Below are positions 1 to 8,636 of a stretch of DNA of 64,000 bases, piece after piece (positions within the stretch are counted from its first letter, which is position 1; every line of letters begins with the position of its first letter). The DNA comes from Pseudoflavitalea rhizosphaerae (GTDB lineage: Bacteria > Bacteroidota > Bacteroidia > Chitinophagales > Chitinophagaceae), in NCBI RefSeq assembly GCF_003991355.1, contig NZ_RCSU01000018.1, positions 1 to 64,000 of the forward strand, in the 5' to 3' direction. Both the position numbers and the translations under genes were made by a program. A model generated the notes under the pieces. That model ran no database searches. It was not told the origin of the DNA and saw only the letters and a program-made list of their open reading frames with translations.

Positions 1-31
1 GGTGATACGGGTTCGAATCCCGTACGCGGTA
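1..31 (+). tRNA. 3' end of a tRNA gene, cut by the window edge
   Basis: Only the T arm and 3' acceptor strand are in the window. A 5-bp T stem (ACGGG at 7-11 with CCCGT at 19-23) encloses the canonical loop TTCGAAT at 12-18. A 7-nt acceptor strand (24-30) and discriminator base A31 follow. No CCA is encoded. The anticodon lies outside the window, so the amino acid cannot be named. A strong terminator begins six bases after the discriminator, so this is the last gene of its transcript. Confidence 0.85.
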
Positions 32-36
32 CAAGC

Positions 37-72
37 ACGGGTTGATCAACTTTGATCAGCCCGTTTTATTTT
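37..72 (+). terminator. Intrinsic terminator of the tRNA transcript
   Basis: A 13-bp stem (37-49 with 52-64, one G-U pair) closed by a 2-nt CT spacer is followed by a T-rich tract (64-72). A TTG codon inside the right arm opens the reading frame that continues into the next gene, but translation is unlikely to start inside a terminator. Confidence 0.85.
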
Positions 73-141
73 AAGAACTCCAGGATTCATATTATCTCGC
101 TATTTTACCACTTAATATTTTATTTCAATCCAATAAACTCC

Positions 142-873
142 ATGCGCCACCTTATTTTTTCCATTGGACTATTTATAAGCACATCCATAACTTATGGGCA
201 AATGAAAATGCGCCCCTTAAATGAACTCATCAACAAGAAATCTGACACATGGAAATTGTTGCAATCAGACATAAATAGCGCATCAAACCCGATCGAAATC
301 CTTCCCAAAAACAAGATCGCTGCAGACAGCGCTTTATATTATGCACAGGTTACAACAAACTCGCCGATGGGTGCAATTATTTATGAAACAGGAGGCATTT
401 TGGTAGACAGTGGCTGGCTGAGGATCTTAGGTTCCGGCTCTAATCAATTACCAAGATCATTAATGAATTGGAATATGGGAAAATCAATCACCAGGCAAGG
501 AGAAAGACCTCCTTTTCTATTGGTTGCAGATGATGTTATCGGCGGCTTCTTTGCCATTAATGGCGGAGGACTGGATTCTGCCAGCCTGGGTAAAGTTTTT
601 TATTTTACCCCGGATAATCCATCATGGATGAATTTGCAATTGACATACTCCGCCTTTCTTCAATTTTGTTTTTCAGGTGACCTTTCTAAATTTTATGAGG
701 GTATGCAATGGAAGAACTGGAGGAATGATATTTCTAAAATCAAAGGTGACCAGGGATTTTCTTTTTACCCTCTTCTCTGGAGCAAGGAAAGCCAGGAAAA
801 CTTTGATGAAACCCAAATGCAAATAGTTCCAATTGAAGAATTATGGAATTTATACTTTAAGAAAATCAATTAA
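142..873 (+). CDS. Secreted DUF2625-type protein of unknown function
   Basis: A 243-residue protein. The start is placed at ATG 142 because it gives a normal signal peptide (about residues 1-19, hydrophobic core LIFSIGLFIST, ending YGQ); the frame is open back to 52, but that part overlaps the tRNA terminator. The mature part contains GWLRILGSG, PFLLVADDVIGGFFAINGGG and a C-terminal FYPLLWSKE-like segment, the pattern I associate with DUF2625, a family without a known activity. It is probably exported to the periplasm or outside. It stands alone, between a terminator and an 83-bp gap. The family name is from memory of the motif pattern and could be wrong. Confidence 0.7.
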   Translation: MRHLIFSIGLFISTSITYGQMKMRPLNELINKKSDTWKLLQSDINSASNPIEILPKNKIAADSALYYAQVTTNSPMGAIIYETGGILVDSGWLRILGSGSNQLPRSLMNWNMGKSITRQGERPPFLLVADDVIGGFFAINGGGLDSASLGKVFYFTPDNPSWMNLQLTYSAFLQFCFSGDLSKFYEGMQWKNWRNDISKIKGDQGFSFYPLLWSKESQENFDETQMQIVPIEELWNLYFKKIN

Positions 874-956
874 TCTGCCCCATGTAGCTTTAATCAATGG
901 CACAATCGCTCTTTTTGGGAAGAGTTTACCATGATAAATTAAGCTAATTTAAAGAG

Positions 957-1868
957 ATGCATTATATTGGGTACTTTATGCAAGGCCTGATTTATTATAT
1001 TTCGCTACCGTTCATCTATTTATTATCCCTCCTACCCTTCCCGGTCTTGTACCTGGTTTGCGATGGGTTCTATTTTGTACTTTATTATATTGTAGGTTAT
1101 CGCAGGAAAGTGGCCATGCAAAACCTCCGCAATGCCTTCCCCGAAAAATCGGAAGCGGAAATAAAAAGGATCTGCAAAGACTTCTACCATTATCTCTGTG
1201 ATCTCTTTCCTGAAACATTCAAAACACTTACCATCAGCAGATCATCCATGCTGAAGCATTGTACATTAAGCCCCGGGGCTAAGGAAATTTTTGACCGTTA
1301 CAACCAGGAAGGGAAAAGTATCATCTTAGTGATGGGACATTACGGTAACTGGGAATGGGCAGGCAATACATTCAGCCTTACCTGCAAACAAAAATTGTTT
1401 GTGGTGTACCATCCGCTCGCCAACAAATACCTGAACGGACTGATGTACCGTATGCGCACAAGATTCGGCACAGGTCTTATCGCCATGAGAGAGACCTACA
1501 AAGACATGGTGAAGTATAAATCCATCACCAGCGCCACTGCTTTCATCGCAGATCAAACACCCATGCCCGAAAATGCAATCTGGACAACCTTTCTCAACCA
1601 GGACACACCGGTATTTCCCGGAACAGAAAAGATTGCTAAAAAAATGAATTATCCCATCGTTTATATAACAATAAAGCGACTGAAAAGAGGTTATTATACG
1701 ATACTGGCAGAGTTATTGTCCGAAGAACCTAAGAATACGGCAGAAACTGAGATCACCACATTACACACCGCCAGGTTGGAAAAAGATATCCGGGAGCAAC
1801 CCGAGTTATGGCTCTGGACTCATAAGCGATGGAAGCATAAACGCCCAGCAGAAAAGTCATTAGTTTAA
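957..1868 (+). CDS. Lauroyl/myristoyl-type lipid A acyltransferase (LpxL/HtrB family)
   Basis: A 303-residue inner-membrane acyltransferase. A hydrophobic N-terminal anchor (about residues 9-48) is followed by a short RRKVAMQNLRNAFPE segment typical of the family. The catalytic H-x4-E motif is HYGNWE, with His128 and Glu133. Members transfer a secondary acyl chain onto the lipid A precursor. An internal ATG at 978 is an alternative start. It is first in a tight operon with a fatty acid desaturase (20-bp gap) and a thioesterase (4-bp gap). That context could also fit acylation of another lipid such as an ornithine or aminolipid, so the exact substrate is open. Confidence 0.85.
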   Translation: MHYIGYFMQGLIYYISLPFIYLLSLLPFPVLYLVCDGFYFVLYYIVGYRRKVAMQNLRNAFPEKSEAEIKRICKDFYHYLCDLFPETFKTLTISRSSMLKHCTLSPGAKEIFDRYNQEGKSIILVMGHYGNWEWAGNTFSLTCKQKLFVVYHPLANKYLNGLMYRMRTRFGTGLIAMRETYKDMVKYKSITSATAFIADQTPMPENAIWTTFLNQDTPVFPGTEKIAKKMNYPIVYITIKRLKRGYYTILAELLSEEPKNTAETEITTLHTARLEKDIREQPELWLWTHKRWKHKRPAEKSLV

Positions 1869-1888
1869 AAAACCCATAGTTACAAATC

Positions 1889-2863
1889 ATGCAAATCAAA
1901 TCGGGCAGGGAACTGATACTTGCCACCAAGCCCTTTGCCAAAGAAATCCCCTGGAAAAGCTGGTATCATACCCTTTCTACACTGGCTATCCTGATGGCCT
2001 TCTTCGCCGGAATTTATTTTCTGGAAAATCCACTGCTTCGCATCGCCTGCAGCATTGGGGCCGGACTCACCATGGTGCGTATGTTCGTGATCTACCATGA
2101 TCACCAGCACCATACCATCCTGCACCGTTCCTTGCCCGCAGATGTCCTCTTTAAACTCTACGGTATTTTCATACTGGCGCCTACCAGCATCTGGAAGCGC
2201 TCCCATGATTATCACCATAATCATAACAGCAAACTCTTCAGCGCCAGCATCGGTTCCTACCCGATCATGACCAAACAGAAATTCATGCAGTCCTCCAAAG
2301 CTGAACAACGCAGCTACCTGTTTGTGCGCCATCCGCTGACCATTCTGTTCGGATACCTCACCATGTTCGTGTACGGCATGTGCGTGCGCTCTTTTCTCAG
2401 TGCCCCCAAACGCCACTGGGATTCATTGGTTGCGCTAATTGTTCATTTCACCATCGGTGTACTGATCTTTGTGTACTTCGGTTGGTTCACCTGGTTACTG
2501 GCTGCCGTTATCCCATTCCTCGTTGCATTCATGATCGGTGCTTACCTGTTCTATGCACAGCATAATTTTCCCGGCGTAACCTTCCGCGAAAAAGATGAAT
2601 GGTGTTATGAAGAAGCCGCCATGTCTTCCTCCAGCTATATGGTGATGAATCCTTTCTGGAAATGGGTTACCGCCAATATCGGTTATCATCATATCCATCA
2701 TATCAATTCCCGGATTCCATTTTATCGCCTGCCTGAAGTGATGTCCAGCATTCCACAATTACAGAAAGCAAAAACAACAACTTTGAATCCTGCAGACATC
2801 ATTGCCTGCTTCCGGTTGAAAGTATGGGACCCTTCCACCAATTCCATGGTTGGCGTAAAATAG
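1889..2863 (+). CDS. Membrane fatty acid desaturase
   Basis: A 324-residue di-iron membrane desaturase. Three histidine boxes are visible: HDHQHH at about 70-75, HDYHH at 106-110 and HHIHH at 267-271, with an extra AQHNF at about 223-227. Hydrophobic stretches lie between them (about 30-65, 150-170 and 182-222). Such enzymes introduce a double bond into acyl chains of membrane lipids using O2 and an electron donor. It is the middle gene of the acyltransferase-desaturase-thioesterase operon, which suggests acyl-chain remodelling of envelope lipids. Carotenoid hydroxylase/ketolase relatives share the boxes, so a non-fatty-acid substrate is possible but less likely here. Confidence 0.88.
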   Translation: MQIKSGRELILATKPFAKEIPWKSWYHTLSTLAILMAFFAGIYFLENPLLRIACSIGAGLTMVRMFVIYHDHQHHTILHRSLPADVLFKLYGIFILAPTSIWKRSHDYHHNHNSKLFSASIGSYPIMTKQKFMQSSKAEQRSYLFVRHPLTILFGYLTMFVYGMCVRSFLSAPKRHWDSLVALIVHFTIGVLIFVYFGWFTWLLAAVIPFLVAFMIGAYLFYAQHNFPGVTFREKDEWCYEEAAMSSSSYMVMNPFWKWVTANIGYHHIHHINSRIPFYRLPEVMSSIPQLQKAKTTTLNPADIIACFRLKVWDPSTNSMVGVK

Positions 2864-2867
2864 ATTT

Positions 2868-3290
2868 ATGGAATTTTCAAAAACCTATACTGTAAAAGAC
2901 GAGCATATCGATGTGCAGCAGATCGTAGACGGATTGTACTACCCTTTCTACATGGAATGGTGCCGTCATGATTTCATCCGCGAAGTATTGGATTTCGATT
3001 TCGAAGCAGAAGCACATAAGGGAAACAATATGGTGCTGTCGCGCTACACACTTCAGTTCGTGCGCTCGCTCAAAAAAGGAGATACATTCCAGGTCACCTG
3101 CAGTCCGATGCTGGACAAAACAAATAAGGCAGTGCTGCATTTCAGGCAAACCATTCTCCTCAACAACAAGATCGTTACCAAAGCGGTGTTTTCCGGAACC
3201 TGTGTGAAAGCGGGTGGCGGCAGGCCCTTCCTTCCTGAAGGCTTGTTAGCGAAATTAGAGGGGGCGCCGGAATGGGACGGCGAACTGTAA
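2868..3290 (+). CDS. Acyl-CoA thioesterase, 4HBT hotdog fold (YbgC/FadM type)
   Basis: A 140-residue single-hotdog protein. The N-terminal DVQQIVDGLYYPFYMEWCR region matches the family helix whose first Asp (about residue 15) is catalytic; the usual D-x2-G-H-V-N pattern is loosened here. A central strand (YTLQFVRSLKKGDTFQV) is typical. Thioesterases of this type hydrolyse acyl-CoA or acyl-ACP. The start lies only 4 bp after the desaturase stop, so co-translation is likely. It converges with the LytTR regulator gene, the two separated by an inverted repeat. Confidence 0.82.
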   Translation: MEFSKTYTVKDEHIDVQQIVDGLYYPFYMEWCRHDFIREVLDFDFEAEAHKGNNMVLSRYTLQFVRSLKKGDTFQVTCSPMLDKTNKAVLHFRQTILLNNKIVTKAVFSGTCVKAGGGRPFLPEGLLAKLEGAPEWDGEL

Positions 3291-3304
3291 AATATACAAC
3301 TGGT

Positions 3305-3337
3305 CTAAGGCCGGGCATCATTAAGTACCGGCCTTAG
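3305..3337. terminator. Inverted repeat between convergent genes, probable bidirectional terminator
   Basis: CTAAGGCCGG (3305-3314) pairs perfectly with CCGGCCTTAG (3328-3337) around a 13-nt spacer. It ends inside the stop codon of the minus-strand regulator. There is no strong T-tract on either side, so termination activity is inferred from position. Confidence 0.5.
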
Positions 3338-4083
3338 TACCTGAGCTTCGCCAGAAAGGCCGCACGTTTACGCGAGCTCACGTCGATGGGTACCCCATCA
3401 GTCATTTCAACATATCCTCCCTTTCCGTAATGATATTTTTTTACATGGTCCAGGTTGATCAGATATGAATCGTGTACGCGGCAGAAATTGTCTTCCGGTA
3501 GCAGGCTTTCGAACTCTTTCAGGTTGCCGCTCACCAGTAAATGCTTGCTGTTCACAAATGTGAAACGGGTATAGGCCCTTTCAGCTGTGCAATACATTAT
3601 GTCTTTAATGGGATAAAAGATCAGACCTTCCTTCGTTTTCAACGCGATCCTTGAATTCCCGTTCCGTTCCCTGATCTGGTCCAGGAAGCCGGCCAGGCGC
3701 ATGTTCACATCTTTCTCCGCCAGTTTGGTCCGTGCTTTCTGCACCGCTGTACGCAGTTCATCCATGTCAACAGGCTTGAGCAGGTAATCCAGCGCGCTGT
3801 ATCGAAAAGCCTTTAGTGCATAATTATCAAAAGCAGTTACGAAAATGATCTCAAAGTTCACAGGCATTAATTTATCCAGCAGGTCAAATGCATTTTCCCT
3901 GGGCATCTGGATATCCAGGAAAACGATCTGTGGCGAAGCCGCGCGAATCAGCTCCTGGGCTTCCTGTGCACTGGTGGCCTTTCCCACCACGGTGAGCTCA
4001 GGGCAATACCGGTTGATCATCTTTTCCAAACCATCGAGGTTCAGTGGTTCGTCGTCTACAAGAATGCAATTGAAAATGTTCAT
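3334..4083 (-). CDS. LytTR-type response regulator
   Basis: A 249-residue protein with an N-terminal receiver domain (about 1-120) and a C-terminal LytTR DNA-binding domain (about 145-249). The acidic pair Asp10/Asp11 and the phosphoacceptor Asp57 (in FLDIQMP) are present, as is the conserved switch-region Lys in LLKPVD. The LytTR part has the typical FCRVHDSYLINLDHVKKY block. The gene starts 12 bp after the stop of the large sensor kinase, which is surely its partner. It probably acts as a transcriptional activator; the target is not visible. Confidence 0.93.
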   Translation of the reverse strand: MNIFNCILVDDEPLNLDGLEKMINRYCPELTVVGKATSAQEAQELIRAASPQIVFLDIQMPRENAFDLLDKLMPVNFEIIFVTAFDNYALKAFRYSALDYLLKPVDMDELRTAVQKARTKLAEKDVNMRLAGFLDQIRERNGNSRIALKTKEGLIFYPIKDIMYCTAERAYTRFTFVNSKHLLVSGNLKEFESLLPEDNFCRVHDSYLINLDHVKKYHYGKGGYVEMTDGVPIDVSSRKRAAFLAKLRY

Positions 4084-4095
4084 AGGCTGTAATGA

Positions 4096-7032
4096 TTAAT
4101 GGTTGACAGGGAATTTAACGTTGACCCGGGTTCCGGCCACCTGTCCGGCTTCATCCAATACATCTTCCACTTCCAGTGATATCCGTCTTTTCTGCTGCAG
4201 GTTAAGCACGTTGATACGTTCCGTAGTCAGTTGCATGCCTTTGGACTGGTATTCGATATGTTGAGATGATTTGATGGTCTGTACTACTTCCCTGCCCGGG
4301 CCATTGTCTGTAATGGTGCAGCAGAGCAAATCCTGGTAAATCGAGAATTCCACTTGCACAAAGCCTCCCTTTTGTTGCCTGTTCTGAATGCCATGGCGGA
4401 TCGCATTCTCCACAAAGGGCTGCAGCACCATGCCGGGAATGAATGTTTGCGATACATTCACTTCAGGAGCGGCTTTCACACTATATCTGAAATTATGCTT
4501 GAACCGTAACTGCTCCAGTTGCAGGTACGTGCCAAGGTAATTGATCTCATCTTCCACAGAGATCTCCGGATGCGCCGAATTGTCCAGCGTTTGCCTTACC
4601 AGGCGGGCAAAACTGCTCAGGTATTTATTGGCGCTGTCTGCATCGTTATCGAGAATGAAGCCCTGGATGGAATTGAGACTGTTGAAAATGAAATGGGGGT
4701 TCATCTGGGCCCTGAGCGCTTTCTGCTCCAGCTCATGCAATTTATCCTGGATAGCCCGGCCGGCCCTTTCCTTATCACGTATACGTTTGTTCCTTTGCGT
4801 TACCAACAGCCAGGTGCAACCGATAATGACCACAGCCAGGAGCACCATAAACCAGGCTGTTTGCCAGAAAGGTGTTTTGATCAGTATCCCGATGTTCAGC
4901 AACTTGCTTTTCACATCGAATTTATTGGTAGCAAAAAGTTCCAGCAAATATTCGCCGGCGGGCAATGCGATGAAGTCAAGCGCTGTTTGTCTTGTTGTAT
5001 GCCAGGCAGTATCAAATCCCTTTAGCCTGTAAGTGTATTCAATATCGCCTTCTGATCCGTAGGAGATCCCTACATAATCGAAACGGATATTGCGTTTATT
5101 GTATTCGAGTGCATAATCGTCCGACTGCGTTGCGGACTGGCCATCGATGCTTACATTCAACAGCCGGAGATCACAACGGGAATCAGTACTGATGGTGCTT
5201 TTGTTGAAATAGGAAACACCTTCAGGAGTTCCGGCATACAGGTAGTGGCCTTTCACCAGCAAAGTATTGATCATATTGGAACCAAGCCCGTCGGATGTGG
5301 AATAATGAATAATACTTCCCGGCGGATCGATGAAAACCCTGTCGAGCCCCTTATCGGTCCCCACCCAGATGCAGTTCCGGTCCACTGCCAATGTACGGCA
5401 GTCCTCGCTGCTCAAACCATTGCTGGTGTTGAATACCCTGATCATTTCATTATTCCTGATTTCCACAATTCCACCAAATGCAGCCACCCATATGGCTCCG
5501 TCTGCCGCTTCCCTGATGGCATTGATCTTTCTTCCTTTGAGAAAGGGGATCCGGTGGCCAAGATCATCGTATACTCCATCGGGCCTTCGCAACAGCAGAC
5601 CGGTGAGTGTACCCCAATAAATGGAATCCCTCCTGATCAGCATACTGGTGGCTCTGCCTTCCCGGATCACTTTCTTACATTGGAGAGAAGGGAAATCAAG
5701 CAACAAGAGTCCGGAAGAGGTTGCCAGCACCAGTTCATTATCGCTTAGAAAATCCATTTGTTTGATGGCACCGAAATGCATGGCAGCACGGACCGGAACA
5801 TTCTTTTCGCTAATGAACACGCTGGGGCCGCTGGCGAGCAGGTGCATATCTTTCCGCGCAATCACAGCCCGCACAGGCTTGTTGAAAGACGACACATTGA
5901 ATTTCCTGGAAAGGCCCAGCGCCGCACCGCTACCATCAGTTCTTATTTCCATGCAACCCATATCCGTTCCCACGAGTATGGCATTACTGTCTGGCTGCAA
6001 TTCAAACACCAGAAAGTTCTGTTGGCCCGGCGCCAGTCTCCTGAAATTCTTTACCCGCCGGGAACGCAGGCGGTACACACCATCATTGACGGTGGAATAC
6101 CAGGATCCTCCTTCATTGTCGGTAAAACAATTGCTTACATTCTTACTCTCCAGGAAGTATTCGGAAAACTGCCTGGTAAGAATATTGAACCGGAAGGAAC
6201 CACTGCTGGTATTGAGAGAGATCACGGTATCACTCAATTTCAAAATGGTGTTGAGACTGGGCACCGGTATGTCATAATCGATCTTATACTTTAGTGACCG
6301 GATACGCAACATATTCCTGGGAGGATACCAGCAGATAAGATCGCGGGTGACCAACGACTGTCCTTCACCAGCTTCTTTGGCAGGCAGGCTGAAAAGGTAT
6401 TCATATTGTTTGAAATCCTTAGTGGCAAACACCTTTTGATGATCTACAATCAGGAATTCACCGTCATCCTGGTCCACCAGTTTGGAGAGATAGCAATCGG
6501 GTGTTCCCGGACATTGATATTTGATCACTTCATTGCCTGCAGTAAATGACCAGATCGTTTTCTTGTCAAGAATTACGATATCGCCGGAACTGGTTTCCTC
6601 ACATCCCATCACAAAATCAGTGAGCCTGATCTTTGCCAGCAGGCTGTCGTTTTCCTGAGTATGTATTTTCCCTTTGTAGTAATAGCAGATACTGTTCTTG
6701 AAAGGCATGATCCATACGCGACCACGGGAATCGGCAAACAGGCGGACGATGGCATTGTCGGGCAATCCGTCGCGCATGGTGAAGGTTTTGAAACTGGTGC
6801 CATCAAACCGGCTGAGCCCTGCTTCCGTACCGAACCACATAAAGCCATCAGTATCCTGCTGCATGCAATACACTACTTTACTGGCGAGGCCATCCCGCGT
6901 GGTATAATGTGAGTAACTGAATTCCTGGGACCGGGCAATGAAAGAAAAGAATATGGAACAGCAAAGCAAGCATACGGCTTTCCTGTAATGAACAGGTAAG
7001 GAAGAACTGAACGGATAAAGTTTATGCTTCAT
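4096..7032 (-). CDS. LytS-family sensor histidine kinase with periplasmic beta-propeller
   Basis: About 978 residues from ATG 7032. The frame opens earlier at a TTG, but ATG 7032 puts a signal peptide at the N-terminus (hydrophobic run ending FSFIARSQ). The order is: two-component-regulator propeller repeats (DGLASKVVYCMQQDTDGFMW, DGLPDNAIVRLF and similar) over most of the protein, a Y_Y_Y-type Ig-like domain (YTYRLKGFDTAWHT), one membrane segment (AWFMVLLAVVIIGCTWLLV), a short coiled coil, the His_kinase domain with phosphorylated His in MNPHFIFNSLNSIQ, and an ATPase domain (PFVENAIRHGI, DNGPG). The architecture resembles sensors that bind sugars or other ligands in the periplasm and signal to a LytTR regulator, here the next gene. 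The ligand is unknown. Confidence 0.92.
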   Translation of the reverse strand: MKHKLYPFSSSLPVHYRKAVCLLCCSIFFSFIARSQEFSYSHYTTRDGLASKVVYCMQQDTDGFMWFGTEAGLSRFDGTSFKTFTMRDGLPDNAIVRLFADSRGRVWIMPFKNSICYYYKGKIHTQENDSLLAKIRLTDFVMGCEETSSGDIVILDKKTIWSFTAGNEVIKYQCPGTPDCYLSKLVDQDDGEFLIVDHQKVFATKDFKQYEYLFSLPAKEAGEGQSLVTRDLICWYPPRNMLRIRSLKYKIDYDIPVPSLNTILKLSDTVISLNTSSGSFRFNILTRQFSEYFLESKNVSNCFTDNEGGSWYSTVNDGVYRLRSRRVKNFRRLAPGQQNFLVFELQPDSNAILVGTDMGCMEIRTDGSGAALGLSRKFNVSSFNKPVRAVIARKDMHLLASGPSVFISEKNVPVRAAMHFGAIKQMDFLSDNELVLATSSGLLLLDFPSLQCKKVIREGRATSMLIRRDSIYWGTLTGLLLRRPDGVYDDLGHRIPFLKGRKINAIREAADGAIWVAAFGGIVEIRNNEMIRVFNTSNGLSSEDCRTLAVDRNCIWVGTDKGLDRVFIDPPGSIIHYSTSDGLGSNMINTLLVKGHYLYAGTPEGVSYFNKSTISTDSRCDLRLLNVSIDGQSATQSDDYALEYNKRNIRFDYVGISYGSEGDIEYTYRLKGFDTAWHTTRQTALDFIALPAGEYLLELFATNKFDVKSKLLNIGILIKTPFWQTAWFMVLLAVVIIGCTWLLVTQRNKRIRDKERAGRAIQDKLHELEQKALRAQMNPHFIFNSLNSIQGFILDNDADSANKYLSSFARLVRQTLDNSAHPEISVEDEINYLGTYLQLEQLRFKHNFRYSVKAAPEVNVSQTFIPGMVLQPFVENAIRHGIQNRQQKGGFVQVEFSIYQDLLCCTITDNGPGREVVQTIKSSQHIEYQSKGMQLTTERINVLNLQQKRRISLEVEDVLDEAGQVAGTRVNVKFPVNH

Positions 7033-7213
7033 GGCTGTTGAGCAATAGTTTGGTGTACGGGGCAACTATGGCCACAATATATTTAAAAAAAATGAGTGGC
7101 GTTGAAAGAACGGTACAATACCCGGAATATTCAGGGTAATATTTGGAGTTCGGCGAATCCTGCTGCTTTGTATCTTCAATGATCATTGTATCCAACACAT
7201 AACAGCACACCAC

Positions 7214-8578
7214 ATGCTCAGAAAATTATTTTATCCAGCATTTTGCCTGGCCTTGCTGCCGGCCGGGCTAACCGCTCAAAGCAATCTTATATTTCCCGAT
7301 GGCGCCAAAGTTTGCTTTGTAGGTAACAGCATTACCCAGGCAGGAGAATACCTGCATTATATTCGCGGCTTCTATGCTACACGTTTCCCTGATCAAAAAG
7401 TGGAATTCATCAATTGCGGGATCTCCGGCGATGTTACAGGAGGGATCCTTGCACGTATGCAACCGGACATTATGGTCCACAAACCTGATTATGCCGTGAT
7501 CATGATCGGCATGAATGATGTGAACCGACCGCTCTATGCAGCAAGGTTCAATGGTATTGATAGTATCCGGGAAAAGAAGGAAATGGCATTGGCCACTTAT
7601 AAAGAGAACCTCTCACAGATCGTGAAATACCTGGTAGATAATAAAGTGAAAGTGGTCCTGCAAAAGCCAAGCATCTACGACCAAACGGCAAAGATCCCGA
7701 AAGAAAACCTGAACGGCGTGAATGATGCACTGAAAACCTGCGCTGGTTATATGCAGGAGCTGGCTGATAGCTACCGGTTACGCACAGTTGATTACTGGAG
7801 TATCATGACCAATATCAACAAGAAGATGCAGGCAAGAGACAGCAGCTTTACCATTGTGGGTAAGGACCGTGTGCATCCCGCATCACCCGGGCATTTCACG
7901 ATGGCTTATCAATTCCTGCATTCAACAATTGGAGCTACACCTTCCAATATCATTTCATTGAGCTACGGTTCAAGGAAAGTAGTTAACACTATTGGTAACA
8001 AGCTGACTGATCTCTCGTTCTCGAAAAATGGAATTCAGTTCACCATCCAACCTGGCTCATTGCCCTATTCCATGTTTCCCGCCGCCGTTCCGGCTCTTGA
8101 CCTGGTGCCGTTTACAAAAGAATTCAATACGGAATTATTGAGAGTTGCCGGATTACCTAATGGAAAATATCGGTTGATCCTGAACGATAGTGTGGCAGGA
8201 GAATTCAGTGCAATCCAATTCAGTGAAGGAATCAATCTTTCTTTGTTGAATACACCGCAAAGCCGTCAGGCGAAAGAAGTGCTGGACTATTGTTTGAAGA
8301 TGAAAGCACTTGAATCTGATCTCCGCCAGCTTAGGCATATGGAGTACAGAACGCTGTTTAAATTACCGTATGGGAAAATCAAAGACAGTGGCATTGCTAT
8401 TTTGCAAAGAAAGCTGGCAGATACGGCTACCAAAAAGAATGAGCGTCCACCGGCGGAACGTTACCTGAAGAATAAACCTAAAGAAGAAGAGTTGTATGAA
8501 GAGTGGGGTAAGATGCAGGAGAGGTTGTATGAGCTCAATAAGCCGGCAGCTGTGAGGGTGAAAATAGAGAAGATATAA
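7214..8578 (+). CDS. Secreted SGNH/GDSL-family hydrolase
   Basis: A 454-residue exported esterase-like protein. A signal peptide (about 1-21, ending LTAQS) precedes the catalytic domain. Block I is FVGNSIT with nucleophile Ser39; block II Gly is in NCGISG; block III is GMND (Asn101, Asp102); block V is DRVHP with Asp218 and His221. The region beyond about 240 is a C-terminal extension ending in a charged helix. These enzymes deacylate carbohydrates or other esters. It converges on a SusC/SusD pair across a shared terminator, so it may deacetylate a glycan imported there, but this is only proximity. Confidence 0.88.
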   Translation: MLRKLFYPAFCLALLPAGLTAQSNLIFPDGAKVCFVGNSITQAGEYLHYIRGFYATRFPDQKVEFINCGISGDVTGGILARMQPDIMVHKPDYAVIMIGMNDVNRPLYAARFNGIDSIREKKEMALATYKENLSQIVKYLVDNKVKVVLQKPSIYDQTAKIPKENLNGVNDALKTCAGYMQELADSYRLRTVDYWSIMTNINKKMQARDSSFTIVGKDRVHPASPGHFTMAYQFLHSTIGATPSNIISLSYGSRKVVNTIGNKLTDLSFSKNGIQFTIQPGSLPYSMFPAAVPALDLVPFTKEFNTELLRVAGLPNGKYRLILNDSVAGEFSAIQFSEGINLSLLNTPQSRQAKEVLDYCLKMKALESDLRQLRHMEYRTLFKLPYGKIKDSGIAILQRKLADTATKKNERPPAERYLKNKPKEEELYEEWGKMQERLYELNKPAAVRVKIEKI

Positions 8579-8584
8579 AAGAAC

Positions 8585-8618
8585 CGGGCGCTCAACAATG
8601 AGCGCCCGATCTTTTTTA
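8585..8618. terminator. Bidirectional intrinsic terminator
   Basis: A perfect 10-bp stem CGGGCGCTCA / TGAGCGCCCG (8585-8594, 8599-8608) with loop ACAA is followed by a T-tract on the plus strand and preceded by an A-rich run for the minus strand. It sits between the convergent SGNH hydrolase and susD-type genes and can serve both. Confidence 0.9.
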
Positions 8619-8636
8619 TTTGCAAAGATGATTTGA

